From Clostridium sp. 28_12 (lineage in GTDB: Bacteria > Bacillota > Clostridia > TANB77 > CAG-508): DNA of 22,495 nt. Numbering within the stretch: the stretch's first letter is position 1; each line of letters starts with the position of its first letter. The stretch covers positions 1 through 22,495 of the forward strand of contig MNRR01000007.1 in assembly GCA_001916055.1 (NCBI GenBank), written 5' to 3'. Below, one piece after another: positions 6,658-13,815 of the stretch. Under the pieces are notes generated by a model. The model was not told where the DNA came from. It was given only the letters and a program-made list of their open reading frames with translations, and searched no databases. Made by a program: the position numbers and the translations under genes.

Positions 6658-7362
6658 TTAGCTATAAATTTTTGCAGTAACATTTTGAGTAGTATTTTCC
6701 ATAACAATTTTTATTGTTTTTTCCGTATTATTTTTAAATTTAAAATCATAGCTACCATATGCAACAGCTGCATCTTTTCCATCTTGAATATATGGAACAT
6801 GATTACTATGTTGATGTCTTTCCACAACCTCTAATCCTTGTACTTTTAAAACAGCATTATATAGTGTTGTACTTACTTGACAATTTCCACCTCCAAGCCC
6901 TTTTTTCTTTTTTCCATTCACATATATATCAGCTTCTTGATATCCTTTTGCAGTTGTTGCTTTTCCCACTGTATTGCAAAATGAAAATGTTTCTCCCGGT
7001 TCAACTTTTTTTGAGGATAGTGTTTTGCACGTTATTGCTATGTTATTTTGTCTTTCAGATTCCTTAGTATAAATCTTGGTCGAAAATTTAGCAATTTCTT
7101 TTTCTTGGTTTGAAGTATTTCCATTATTTGAATTACTATTATTAGTAGTAGTATTGGTATTAGTAATGTTAATTTCACTAGTATTTTGATTCGAATTTTT
7201 TATATTTTCATTATTTTGCTTTACACTACTCCTTTCTGCTTGATAATTGGTTTCATTATTATTTTTTTTGCTTACTTTTTTATCATTCACAGTCTTCCAC
7301 CACCATATTCCACCACCTGTTATTACTGCAATAGCTACCATTACGAATACTATCTTTTTCAT
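6658..7362 (-). CDS. VanW family protein, membrane-anchored
   Basis: A 234-residue protein. Residues about 3-25 form a membrane anchor (KKIVFVMVAIAVITGGGIWWW). An Asn/Thr/Ser-rich linker of some 70 residues follows. The VanW domain fills the C-terminal half: VEPGETFSFCNTVG, GYQEADIYVNG, GLGGGNCQVSTTLYNA and RHQHSNHVPYI. VanW proteins are common extracellular proteins of Clostridia; the name comes from a vancomycin-resistance cluster, but their function is not established and this copy is not in a van operon. The start at 7362 is preferred over 7425 because AAAGGA precedes it and the anchor then begins at residue 3. Confidence 0.85.
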   Translation of the reverse strand: MKKIVFVMVAIAVITGGGIWWWKTVNDKKVSKKNNNETNYQAERSSVKQNNENIKNSNQNTSEINITNTNTTTNNSNSNNGNTSNQEKEIAKFSTKIYTKESERQNNIAITCKTLSSKKVEPGETFSFCNTVGKATTAKGYQEADIYVNGKKKKGLGGGNCQVSTTLYNAVLKVQGLEVVERHQHSNHVPYIQDGKDAAVAYGSYDFKFKNNTEKTIKIVMENTTQNVTAKIYS

Positions 7363-7418
7363 TTTATGATCATCCTTTCCTATCTTAAAATTATTTTGTC
7401 CCAAAATCTTAAATAATA

Positions 7419-7448
7419 TTGACAAATTAATAATAAATATAGTATAAT
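7419..7448 (+). promoter_or_regulatory. Promoter for the small membrane protein and rpmE
   Basis: Consensus TTGACA (7419-7424), an 18-nt spacer and TATAAT (7443-7448), 32 nt before the start codon. Confidence 0.8.
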
Positions 7449-7480
7449 TGTTTGTGTATAAATTTTTAAAGGAGATTATT

Positions 7481-7657
7481 ATGTTAGCTAAGTATTGGAA
7501 AAAGATAGGTTTTTTTATTTTAATAATTGCTTGTATATTTAATATTATGACTAAACTTGTGCATAAAGTTTCTTTAAAAACAGAACTTGAAACTTCAGCA
7601 ACATATGTAAATCAAGAAAAAAATAAAAATTTAGACGAAGATAACAAAAATAACTAA
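7481..7657 (+). CDS. Small single-span membrane protein, unknown
   Basis: A 58-residue protein with a basic N-terminus (MLAKYWKK), one hydrophobic segment (IGFFILIIACIFNIM) and a charged C-terminal tail rich in Lys, Asn and Glu. The start at 7481 has AAAGGAG at a good distance; a longer frame from 7448 has no RBS and would overlap the promoter. It precedes rpmE by 32 nt and probably shares its transcript. I do not recognise a family. Confidence 0.65.
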   Translation: MLAKYWKKIGFFILIIACIFNIMTKLVHKVSLKTELETSATYVNQEKNKNLDEDNKNN

Positions 7658-7689
7658 TATACTTATTATTTGGAAAGAGGTGAATTCAC

Positions 7690-7890
7690 ATGAAAGAAGG
7701 ATTACATCCAGCATATAACCAAACAACAATAACATGCGCTTGCGGAAATGTTATAGAAGTTGGTTCAACAAAAAAAGATTTAAAAGTAGACGTTTGCTCA
7801 AAATGCCATCCATATTGGACAGGTAATTTAAGACTTGATACTAAAGGTGGTAGAGCTGCAAGATTTAAAGAAAAATATGGTATTGCATAA
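7690..7890 (+). CDS. rpmE: 50S ribosomal protein L31 (zinc-binding form)
   Basis: A 66-residue L31: MKEGLHPAYNQTTITCACGN, then VDVCSKCHPYWTG. Cys16, Cys18, Cys36 and Cys39 form the zinc site of the C+ type of L31, which also serves as a zinc store in other bacteria. RBS GGAAAGAGG precedes the start. A strong terminator follows 5 nt after the stop. Confidence 0.97.
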   Translation: MKEGLHPAYNQTTITCACGNVIEVGSTKKDLKVDVCSKCHPYWTGNLRLDTKGGRAARFKEKYGIA

Positions 7891-7895
7891 AAAAA

Positions 7896-7914
7896 TGGCT
7901 TTCATGCGAAGCCA
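7896..7914. terminator. Terminator of rpmE, bidirectional
   Basis: Stem TGGCTT/AAGCCA with a 7-nt loop, a T-run after it on the plus strand and an A-run before it, so it can also act for the leftward glycosyltransferase gene. Confidence 0.8.
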
Positions 7915-7927
7915 CTTTTTTTATTTT

Positions 7928-7965
7928 GTACAGGATAATAACATTTTATTGTTACTTCCCTGTAC
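7928..7965 (+). terminator. Second terminator-like hairpin
   Basis: Stem GTACAGG/CCTGTAC with an inner AATAACA/TGTTACT-like stem, followed on the plus strand by TTTTTTATTTTT. Its T-run overlaps the last codons of the leftward gene, so it works as a backup for rpmE read-through. Confidence 0.6.
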
Positions 7966-7969
7966 TTTT

Positions 7970-9463
7970 TTATTTTTCTAATAATACTATTTTATAACTG
8001 TAATCATGATATTTTGTAGAAAAATCTTTTTCTGAAACTTTATTATATCCTTTTCCTTCAAAAATTTCATCTGCAACAGAATTATATATGTTATCCACAA
8101 ACCATACTCTATTAGAACAGTTATCAATAAAATCTTTTGTTACTTTAACTTCATAATTAGGCCCAAAAGCTTTATATGCTTCTTCTACTCCCCAATTATC
8201 TGCATTGTAAAAATAAACTTGATTATCAGCAAACTGCACAGCTACTACTGAGCCTCCACCAAAATCTGCATATACAATTGTATCTCCTTCTTTTACATTT
8301 TCATTAAGATATTTAATTGGTTCTTGATTTGAATAATCATAATTGTCTTTCATCATTACAATATTATTATATACTCCTAATATTGCAATTACTGAAAGTA
8401 TTGCAACTATTTCAATTTTGTTCTCTTCTTTTCCTAATATAAAACTTACTGCAAATATGTACAAACCTGTTATTACAAATAAATATCTATAATATAAAAT
8501 TGATGTTTTCATTAATGCTGTAATTATTATTGCTGCAAGTATTACTGCAAAGTATACTATTACTGACCATTTAAATGAATTTAAATCTTCCTTTGCTTTT
8601 GCATATTTATATGTTTTATAAATCATATATGCATATAATTCTAATGCTAATACTGTTGGAACTAATAGACCTGTGTAATCTGATGTTTTTACATATCCTG
8701 CAAGTTGTGAACTTAATAATTCCATTGGTGTTTTTGGGAATGAAAATCCTATCCAATATCCACTTGAAACATTACTTAATTGTGTTGCAAAATTTACTAA
8801 CCAAGGTAAATATGCTAAACCTTGCAAAATTCCAAATGATATTATAAATATTATACCTTTTTTTCTTCTCTTTACTATAAGATATATTAATAAAAATACA
8901 TTTATCAACCCTGCTGCCATTAATCCATAATAATGTAAATATATACTTGCTAAACTTGATAAACCAAATATTATCCAATTTTTAGTATTATCTTCTTTGG
9001 TAAGTCTATATGCATAAAGTGCAAGAATTGTTACTGCTAATATTGCCCAAGAATACATTCTTATTTCTATTGCATATTGAGCCATTTCTGGTAAAAATGC
9101 TGATAAAAAAGAAAATATGAATCCTGTTTTTTCTCCAAAATCTTTTCTTATATGTGTATACCCCAAAATTATCATTATTGCAATTGGAATAACTGAAAAA
9201 ATTCTATATGCCATTATGGTTCCACCTGTCATTAAGTAAACAATTCTGAGCATCCAATAATACAAGATTGGATGTACATCATGCCCACCTATTGACCATA
9301 TTTCTCCAAATGTATGTCTCGCCAATCCTACTGAATAGCTTTCGTCAAACCACAAATTGCTATGAAATGCACCTAGTGATACAAATATTATTCCTATAAC
9401 TATTACTGCTATATGCCATTGCTTTAGAGTTATTGATTTTATTTTTTCCTTAATTTTCTCCAT
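7970..9463 (-). CDS. Membrane glycosyltransferase, GT39/ArnT-like
   Basis: A 497-residue integral membrane protein with about ten to twelve hydrophobic segments. The first external loop carries LWFDESYSVG near residues 38-47, the Asp-Glu signature of GT-C enzymes of the PMT/ArnT type, and a short His/Pro motif, HDVHPILYYW, follows. A soluble C-terminal domain of about 120 residues comes after the last span. Such enzymes move a sugar from a polyprenyl-phosphate donor to a lipid or protein acceptor on the outer face of the membrane; the substrate cannot be read from the sequence. ATG 9463 is chosen because the RBS TAGGAGG lies 10 nt upstream, while TTG 9472 is too close. It is a single-gene unit. 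Confidence 0.8.
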   Translation of the reverse strand: MEKIKEKIKSITLKQWHIAVIVIGIIFVSLGAFHSNLWFDESYSVGLARHTFGEIWSIGGHDVHPILYYWMLRIVYLMTGGTIMAYRIFSVIPIAIMIILGYTHIRKDFGEKTGFIFSFLSAFLPEMAQYAIEIRMYSWAILAVTILALYAYRLTKEDNTKNWIIFGLSSLASIYLHYYGLMAAGLINVFLLIYLIVKRRKKGIIFIISFGILQGLAYLPWLVNFATQLSNVSSGYWIGFSFPKTPMELLSSQLAGYVKTSDYTGLLVPTVLALELYAYMIYKTYKYAKAKEDLNSFKWSVIVYFAVILAAIIITALMKTSILYYRYLFVITGLYIFAVSFILGKEENKIEIVAILSVIAILGVYNNIVMMKDNYDYSNQEPIKYLNENVKEGDTIVYADFGGGSVVAVQFADNQVYFYNADNWGVEEAYKAFGPNYEVKVTKDFIDNCSNRVWFVDNIYNSVADEIFEGKGYNKVSEKDFSTKYHDYSYKIVLLEK

Positions 9464-9520
9464 TTTTTTCAATCCTCCTAAGAATATTTTAACAAACTTA
9501 TTCTACTAGAAAACGCAAAA

Positions 9521-9543
9521 AATAGCAAGTTTTTCTTGCTATT
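9521..9543 (-). terminator. Terminator of the recX-scpA-ytfI-gerW operon
   Basis: Perfect 9-bp stem AATAGCAAG/CTTGCTATT followed on the minus strand by TTTT, 8 nt after the gerW stop. Confidence 0.85.
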
Positions 9544-9550
9544 TTATTTC

Positions 9551-10126
9551 TTAAGATTCCTCGTTTCCAAAAACTTCTCCATCTGATTCAACATAATTTG
9601 CTTTTTTTATATTTTCCTCAACTTTTTGATCTTGTTTTTTTACTTCTGGACTTTTATAATTCTCATTATACCTATTTTTCATCTCGCTTATAATCTTTTT
9701 TGTTCTAGCTTCTTTTTCTTGAATTGACTTGTTAAACATTTCATTCAACTTTTGCATTAAATCAGGGACATAATCTAAGATTTTGTCTAAACAAGAATCA
9801 TGGTCAACAGGCATTAATTTTACACTGCCTTCTTGTACAACTAAAAATGCTACTGGATTTATTGAAACTCCCGCACCAGCACCACCACCAAATGGCAGTT
9901 TATACTGAATCTCTTCATCTTTATCTTTCTTATTGTATTCTTTCAATGTTTCTCCTCTGAATTCACTACCTCCTGCTGCAAATCCAAAACTAACTTTTGA
10001 AATTGGAATTATTGTTATCCCTACTTGTGTTTCTATAGGTTCACCTATAATTGTATTTACATCTACCATATTTTGAATACTACTCATTGCCGTAATCATA
10101 AGATTTTCTATTGGATGTTCATTCAT
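9551..10126 (-). CDS. gerW: Sporulation protein GerW/YtfJ
   Basis: A 191-residue member of the YtfJ family. The conserved part runs from PIENLMITAMSSIQNMVDVN through GITIIPISKVSFGFAAGG and the Gly-rich PFGGGAGAGVSINP to GSVKLMPVDHD. A longer-than-usual charged tail of about 70 residues follows. In Bacillus GerW is made during sporulation and affects L-alanine germination. The RBS GGAGGAG fixes the start. It follows the DUF2953 gene by 17 nt, as in B. subtilis (ytfI-ytfJ). Confidence 0.93.
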   Translation of the reverse strand: MNEHPIENLMITAMSSIQNMVDVNTIIGEPIETQVGITIIPISKVSFGFAAGGSEFRGETLKEYNKKDKDEEIQYKLPFGGGAGAGVSINPVAFLVVQEGSVKLMPVDHDSCLDKILDYVPDLMQKLNEMFNKSIQEKEARTKKIISEMKNRYNENYKSPEVKKQDQKVEENIKKANYVESDGEVFGNEES

Positions 10127-10143
10127 ATTATCTCCTCCATCTT

Positions 10144-10668
10144 TTAGAACGGATTATCCCTCTTTTTCCGTTCCAATATTAATTTATATATATATTGCAT
10201 CAAATATATAGAAAATATACAATTTAATTTAATCTTTAAAAAGTTTTTGTTTAAGTAACTTGGTATTACTTGATATTTAGGCTTTTTCAATATTGTTCCT
10301 AATATTCCAGCTATTGTTCCAACAAGAATAGCTGTACTTGCAGCATCTTGTGTTCCAAGTTGAATATATAAATCAATTTGTTCTACATTTATTTCAATAT
10401 TCTTTACCAATTCAATATAATTTATTTTAAAATTTGGTTTCTTGAATTTTAAATCTTCCTTATTTATCGTCCTTACATTCTTTTTTAGTAATTTAACTTT
10501 TCCAAATAGTAGCAAATATACATATATTTTACTTTCCTCATTAATCGTTTTTCCTTTTGGTTGTTCTGTATCTATTATCAAGTTTTCTATATCTATTCCT
10601 ATTATACTTGTATGTATCGCAATTCCTGCTATAATAAATAATGTTATAAAAATAAAAAGAAAAAACAA
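10144..10668 (-). CDS. ytfI: DUF2953 membrane-associated protein (YtfI-like)
   Basis: About 174 residues: one N-terminal hydrophobic segment (FFLFIFITLFIIAGIAI), then a soluble domain with NVEQIDLYIQLGTQDAASTA and a Gly-rich GTIAGILGTILKKP, the DUF2953 hallmark. The role is unknown, but the gene is usually coupled to ytfJ in sporulating Firmicutes. The likely start is TTG 10668, with AGAGGTGA at a good distance; GTG 10677 overlaps that RBS. Confidence 0.8.
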   Translation of the reverse strand: MFFLFIFITLFIIAGIAIHTSIIGIDIENLIIDTEQPKGKTINEESKIYVYLLLFGKVKLLKKNVRTINKEDLKFKKPNFKINYIELVKNIEINVEQIDLYIQLGTQDAASTAILVGTIAGILGTILKKPKYQVIPSYLNKNFLKIKLNCIFSIYLMQYIYKLILERKKRDNPF

Positions 10669-10714
10669 TATTATCACCTCTGGTTTAATATTATTTTTTC
10701 CACTTTTTTTACTC

Positions 10715-11479
10715 TTAATCTATTATATTTTTATTTCTACTCTTTTCAACTTCTATGTCTCCAAACAATTCTTCTTGTTCTGTTACTACTTTATTTCTTC
10801 TAGACATTTCGAGCAATCCTGAAAATGCAGTTACAACCTCTCTTTTATCATGCTTTTTTAACGAAAACAACTTATTAAATGTAAATTTTTTGAATTTTAT
10901 TAATGACCTATACATTTGTTTTACAGTATCTCCAACTGAATATGTTTCTGTTATAGCTATTTTTTCTATATTTGCTGCATTTTCATTTATCTTTTCTGCA
11001 TTTTTTTGAATTATACTTTTATAAATTTCAGGAATTATTGTAGTATCATATTTCTTTTCTATTTTCTGTTTTGGTAATTTTATTTCTTCTGCAGTCTTAT
11101 AAAATCTTTTAGAATATTGAATAAAATTTTCTTTTAGCTTTTTAGTTATTTCTTTATAGCTTTTATATTCTATTATTCTTCTTATAAGTTCTTCTTCTGT
11201 TATTTCATCTTCATCTTCTTGCTCTTTAGGAAGTAGATGTTTAGATTTTAAATATAGTAAAGTTGAGGACATAACTAAAAATTCACTTGTTATTTCCAAA
11301 TTCATATCATTCATCTTTTTTATATACTCAATATACTGGTCTGTTATTTGACTTAAGTTGATATCATATATATCCATTTTATTTTTATCTATTAAATGAC
11401 ACAATAAATCCAATGGTCCTTCAAAATTGTCTAACTTTATTGAGTATTTATTTGTTTCAAGTGTTAATATATTTTGCAT
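10715..11479 (-). CDS. scpA: Segregation and condensation protein A
   Basis: The kleisin subunit of the SMC-ScpAB condensin, which compacts and separates chromosomes. The N-terminal SMC-binding part is clear (YSIKLDNFEGPLDLLCHLID, NLEITSEFLVMSSTLLYLKS), followed by an acidic linker (KEQEDEDEITEEELIRRI) and a C-terminal winged-helix region (KREVVTAFSGLLEMSRRNKV). At 254 residues it is of normal length. Its partner scpB normally follows directly; here DUF2953 and gerW do, so scpB must be elsewhere. It lies 20 nt after recX. Confidence 0.95.
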   Translation of the reverse strand: MQNILTLETNKYSIKLDNFEGPLDLLCHLIDKNKMDIYDINLSQITDQYIEYIKKMNDMNLEITSEFLVMSSTLLYLKSKHLLPKEQEDEDEITEEELIRRIIEYKSYKEITKKLKENFIQYSKRFYKTAEEIKLPKQKIEKKYDTTIIPEIYKSIIQKNAEKINENAANIEKIAITETYSVGDTVKQMYRSLIKFKKFTFNKLFSLKKHDKREVVTAFSGLLEMSRRNKVVTEQEELFGDIEVEKSRNKNIID

Positions 11480-11498
11480 TAAAATCTCTTCCCTTTCA

Positions 11499-11948
11499 TT
11501 ATACTTTATATCCTTTTCTATACAAATATTGCCTTATTTCTTCTTCTGTTGATTCTTTTTTCTTTTGTTTAATTTTTTCTATACATTTTTTTTCATATTC
11601 ATTCAAGCTATCATAATTTTTGTCTATATATTCTTCAATAAGCTTTCTATCAAGACCTTTAGTCATCAACTTATATTTTATTTCTTTTATAGATAAAGTT
11701 TTTAAATTCATATATTCATTTACTTGTCGTTCAATAAAATCATAGTCATTTAAATAATTGGCTTCTTTTAAATAATCAATTATCTCTTCTAACATTTCTT
11801 CTTCGATTTGCCCTTTGAATTTATTTCTTACTTCTTGTTCTGTTCTCTTTTTATATGTTATATATTTGAACACTTTTGTTTTCTGTTCATCCATCTTCTT
11901 CAACTTTTCGATATCCAAACTGCTTTCAAAATTTTCTATAATTTTCAT
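11499..11948 (-). CDS. recX: Regulatory protein RecX
   Basis: RecX modulates RecA filaments. The 149-residue protein shows three-helix repeats of the family: YKKRTEQEVRNKF followed by LEEIIDYLKEANYLNDYDFI, then LKTLSIKEIKYKLMTKGLDR and a third repeat ending EEEIRQYLYRKGYKV. Length is slightly below many RecX proteins. RBS AAAGGA precedes ATG 11948. It heads an operon with scpA, ytfI and gerW. No recA is in the window. Confidence 0.9.
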   Translation of the reverse strand: MKIIENFESSLDIEKLKKMDEQKTKVFKYITYKKRTEQEVRNKFKGQIEEEMLEEIIDYLKEANYLNDYDFIERQVNEYMNLKTLSIKEIKYKLMTKGLDRKLIEEYIDKNYDSLNEYEKKCIEKIKQKKKESTEEEIRQYLYRKGYKV

Positions 11949-11972
11949 TTTTTAGTGATTCCTTTCCTGTGT

Positions 11973-12001
11973 ATTTTACATTATTTTCAGATTTTTTTCA
12001 A
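11973..12001 (-). promoter_or_regulatory. Promoter of the recX operon
   Basis: The minus strand shows TTGAAA (11996-12001), a 17-nt spacer and TAAAAT (11973-11978), 25 nt before the recX start codon. Confidence 0.6.
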
Positions 12002-12037
12002 GTATATTTTCATTCAAACCAATAATAATATAAATAG

Positions 12038-12067
12038 GTTTTATTTTGTTCTTTTATAAAATAAAAC
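12038..12067. repeat. Perfect 10-bp inverted repeat
   Basis: GTTTTATTTT and its complement AAAATAAAAC with a 10-nt loop, between the divergent recX operon and the gene at 12101. On either side lie direct copies of ATATTTTCATTCAA (12003-12017 and 12073-12087 area). It may be an operator or an early terminator. Confidence 0.4.
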
Positions 12068-12100
12068 TGCAAAATATTTTCATTCAACTAGGAGGTTAAT

Positions 12101-12523
12101 ATGAATAAAAAGTCACTTTTCATAATTGGTTTGTTAATGGCTACTATTTTAATATTTGCTACTACTTTAAGCTTTGCAACAGATGGCAATGGTGCTATGA
12201 ATGATGTTAATAATGCTGTTAACGATGTTCGTAACACTGTTGGCGGTGCTGAAAATGCAATTGAAGGTGCAGTAAAAGATGTAACTAACACTACAAACAT
12301 GGGTATAACTCGTGATAATGCTCAGTCTACAAATTATACTGCTAATAGAACTGCTACAACAGGTACTACAACTAATGCAAATACAGGTACATTTTTAGGA
12401 ATGTCTTCTACTATGTGGACTTGGCTTATATTAGCAGTTGCAGTTGTAGCTATAATTGCTTTGGTATGGTACTATTCTAATCAATTGACTAGAACTAGAA
12501 ACTATGATGATAATGACCAATAA
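12101..12523 (+). CDS. Secreted or membrane-anchored Asn/Thr-rich protein, unknown
   Basis: A 140-residue protein. Residues 1-26 are a signal peptide (MNKKSLFIIGLLMATILIFA, with an Ala-rich cleavage region LSFATDG). The middle is low-complexity: an amphipathic stretch with AMNDVNNAVNDVRNTVGGAE, then an Asn/Thr-rich spacer. A single membrane span, WTWLILAVAVVAIIALVWYY, lies near the C-terminus, followed by a short charged tail. The layout is that of a small protein held at the outer face of the membrane. RBS AGGAGG fixes the start. No family recognised. Confidence 0.75.
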   Translation: MNKKSLFIIGLLMATILIFATTLSFATDGNGAMNDVNNAVNDVRNTVGGAENAIEGAVKDVTNTTNMGITRDNAQSTNYTANRTATTGTTTNANTGTFLGMSSTMWTWLILAVAVVAIIALVWYYSNQLTRTRNYDDNDQ

Positions 12524-12546
12524 TAAATAATTTTATATTTACAATC

Positions 12547-12607
12547 AGAAAGCCCTAAAGATATAAAACCTTTATTACATGTATTGATTTATATTTTTAA
12601 GGCTTCC
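12547..12607. repeat. Long imperfect hairpin downstream of the 12101 gene
   Basis: Arms of 21 nt (12547-12567 and 12587-12607) pair with three non-Watson-Crick positions. Two of these become G-U pairs when read on the minus strand and only one on the plus strand. No U-run follows in either direction, so it is not a classical terminator. Confidence 0.45.
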
Positions 12608-12725
12608 TAAAAAAATAAAATTCAAACCAATAACTAATAAGAACATATAATACTTATTTTAGGGTTTAAATATGGAATTTTATGTGTTATAATATGTACA
12701 ATATTTAAAATTACGGAGGTCCATC

Positions 12726-13196
12726 ATGAATTCAAATACAAAATTAATTGCAAAAAATCCTGTTGCATATCATAATTTCAATATAGAAGATAAATATGAA
12801 GCCGGTATTGTTTTGTCTGGCACAGAAATAAAATCAATTAGAAAAGGTAAAGTTAATTTAAAAGATAGTTATGCTGGTTTTAAAGATGGTGAATGTTACA
12901 TATATTCTATGCATATTAGTCCTTATGAACACGGAAATATTTTTAATAAAGACCCTTTACGTGATAGGAAATTGCTTTTGAATAAAAGAGAACTTAATAA
13001 ACTTTTTATAAAAGTTAAACAAGATGGATATAGCTTAATTCCTATAACTTTATATTTTAAAGGAAGTTTAGTAAAATTAGAATTAGGAATTGGAAAAGGT
13101 AAAAAATTATATGATAAGCGTCAAGATATCGCCAAAAAAGATGCCGAACGTCGAATGCAAAAGGCTAGAAGAGCTAATGAAAAAAATAGTTTTTAA
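12726..13196 (+). CDS. smpB: SsrA-binding protein SmpB
   Basis: The partner of tmRNA in rescuing stalled ribosomes. The 156-residue protein has the usual order: KLIAKNPVAYHNFNIEDKYE, GIVLSGTEIKSIRKGKVNLK, YIYSMHISPYEHGN, and a basic tail GKKLYDKRQDIAKKDAERR. RBS GGAGGT precedes ATG 12726. It is transcribed alone, with a TATAAT near 12690, and ends at a terminator hairpin. The ssrA gene is not in the window. Confidence 0.97.
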   Translation: MNSNTKLIAKNPVAYHNFNIEDKYEAGIVLSGTEIKSIRKGKVNLKDSYAGFKDGECYIYSMHISPYEHGNIFNKDPLRDRKLLLNKRELNKLFIKVKQDGYSLIPITLYFKGSLVKLELGIGKGKKLYDKRQDIAKKDAERRMQKARRANEKNSF

Positions 13197-13230
13197 ACAA
13201 GAAAAGCAATTTTTTTATGCTCTTCTTGTT
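13196..13230. terminator. Terminator between smpB and the DUF1540 gene
   Basis: Stem AACAAGAA-AGCA / TGC-TCTTCTTGTT beginning at the smpB stop codon, followed by TTTATT on the plus strand; it also lies at the end of the convergent DUF1540 gene. Confidence 0.75.
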
Positions 13231-13238
13231 TTTATTAA

Positions 13239-13403
13239 TTATTTGTTATATTCATAACTTCCACACATTGATTCATCAGATTCACATGTGTCACAATCAT
13301 TTGTTGGCATAACATGAATTGATTGTAATGTACATCTTTTAGTATTTCCATCTTGATATACACAACTTTCTACAGTACAATTTATTTTTTGATTTTCTTC
13401 CAT
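13239..13403 (-). CDS. DUF1540 small cysteine-rich protein
   Basis: A 54-residue protein beginning MEENQKINCTVESCVYQDG. Seven cysteines are arranged as in DUF1540: INCTVESCVY, KRCTLQSIHV and the pair CDTC followed by a later Cys in SMCGS. The family is common in Clostridia and probably binds metal; its function is unknown. RBS GAAAGGAAG lies before ATG 13403. The frame is short but the family pattern is clear. Confidence 0.85.
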   Translation of the reverse strand: MEENQKINCTVESCVYQDGNTKRCTLQSIHVMPTNDCDTCESDESMCGSYEYNK

Positions 13404-13531
13404 AATTATCTTCCTTTCAAAGTATATTTATGACAATAGTCATCTATAATATTGTTTCCATTATTATATTTTTTATGCTAATGTATACTTATATTCATTT
13501 TTCCACATACTATAAAACAAAGGAGTTTATT

Positions 13532-13813
13532 ATGGTTTCAGAAGTTATTTTATTTACCTATAAATCTGGTGAAATTGATAATTTTTTAAATAGATTTTAT
13601 AGTTCTAGTTCTTTCATAAATAACAATTCATATATAAAATTATCTTTTCTTAATCCACTTGAACTTTCTGAATTGATTGCTGCATTCTCTGATAATAATA
13701 CATTATTTGATATTGATATGTGGATTTCTCTTGATAAAGATGTTTTTATAAAAATTTCTCCATTAAATGCTGATATAATCATAAAGTATATTTTTGAAAG
13801 ATATCCTTACTGA
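13532..13813 (+). CDS. Small protein of unknown function
   Basis: A 93-residue protein, MVSEVILFTYKSGEIDNFLN to YIFERYPY, with regular alternation of hydrophobic and charged residues and no membrane span; it looks like a small alpha/beta fold. The start at 13532 has AAAGGAG upstream; the longer frame from 13430 would add a hydrophobic leader but has no RBS. It ends 2 nt from the convergent end of recN. I do not recognise a family. Confidence 0.65.
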   Translation: MVSEVILFTYKSGEIDNFLNRFYSSSSFINNNSYIKLSFLNPLELSELIAAFSDNNTLFDIDMWISLDKDVFIKISPLNADIIIKYIFERYPY

Positions 13814-13815
13814 TT

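Noticed and set aside
6658..7362. Vancomycin resistance cluster because of the VanW domain
   Set aside because: No vanHAX, vanR/S or other resistance genes nearby; VanW-domain proteins are common in Clostridia without such a role.
7928..7965. Riboswitch upstream of a gene on the plus strand
   Set aside because: No plus-strand gene follows; a simple hairpin with T-run fits a backup terminator.
8575..8847. 90-codon frame opposite the glycosyltransferase
   Set aside because: Shadow of a membrane protein gene with no RBS or family-like pattern.
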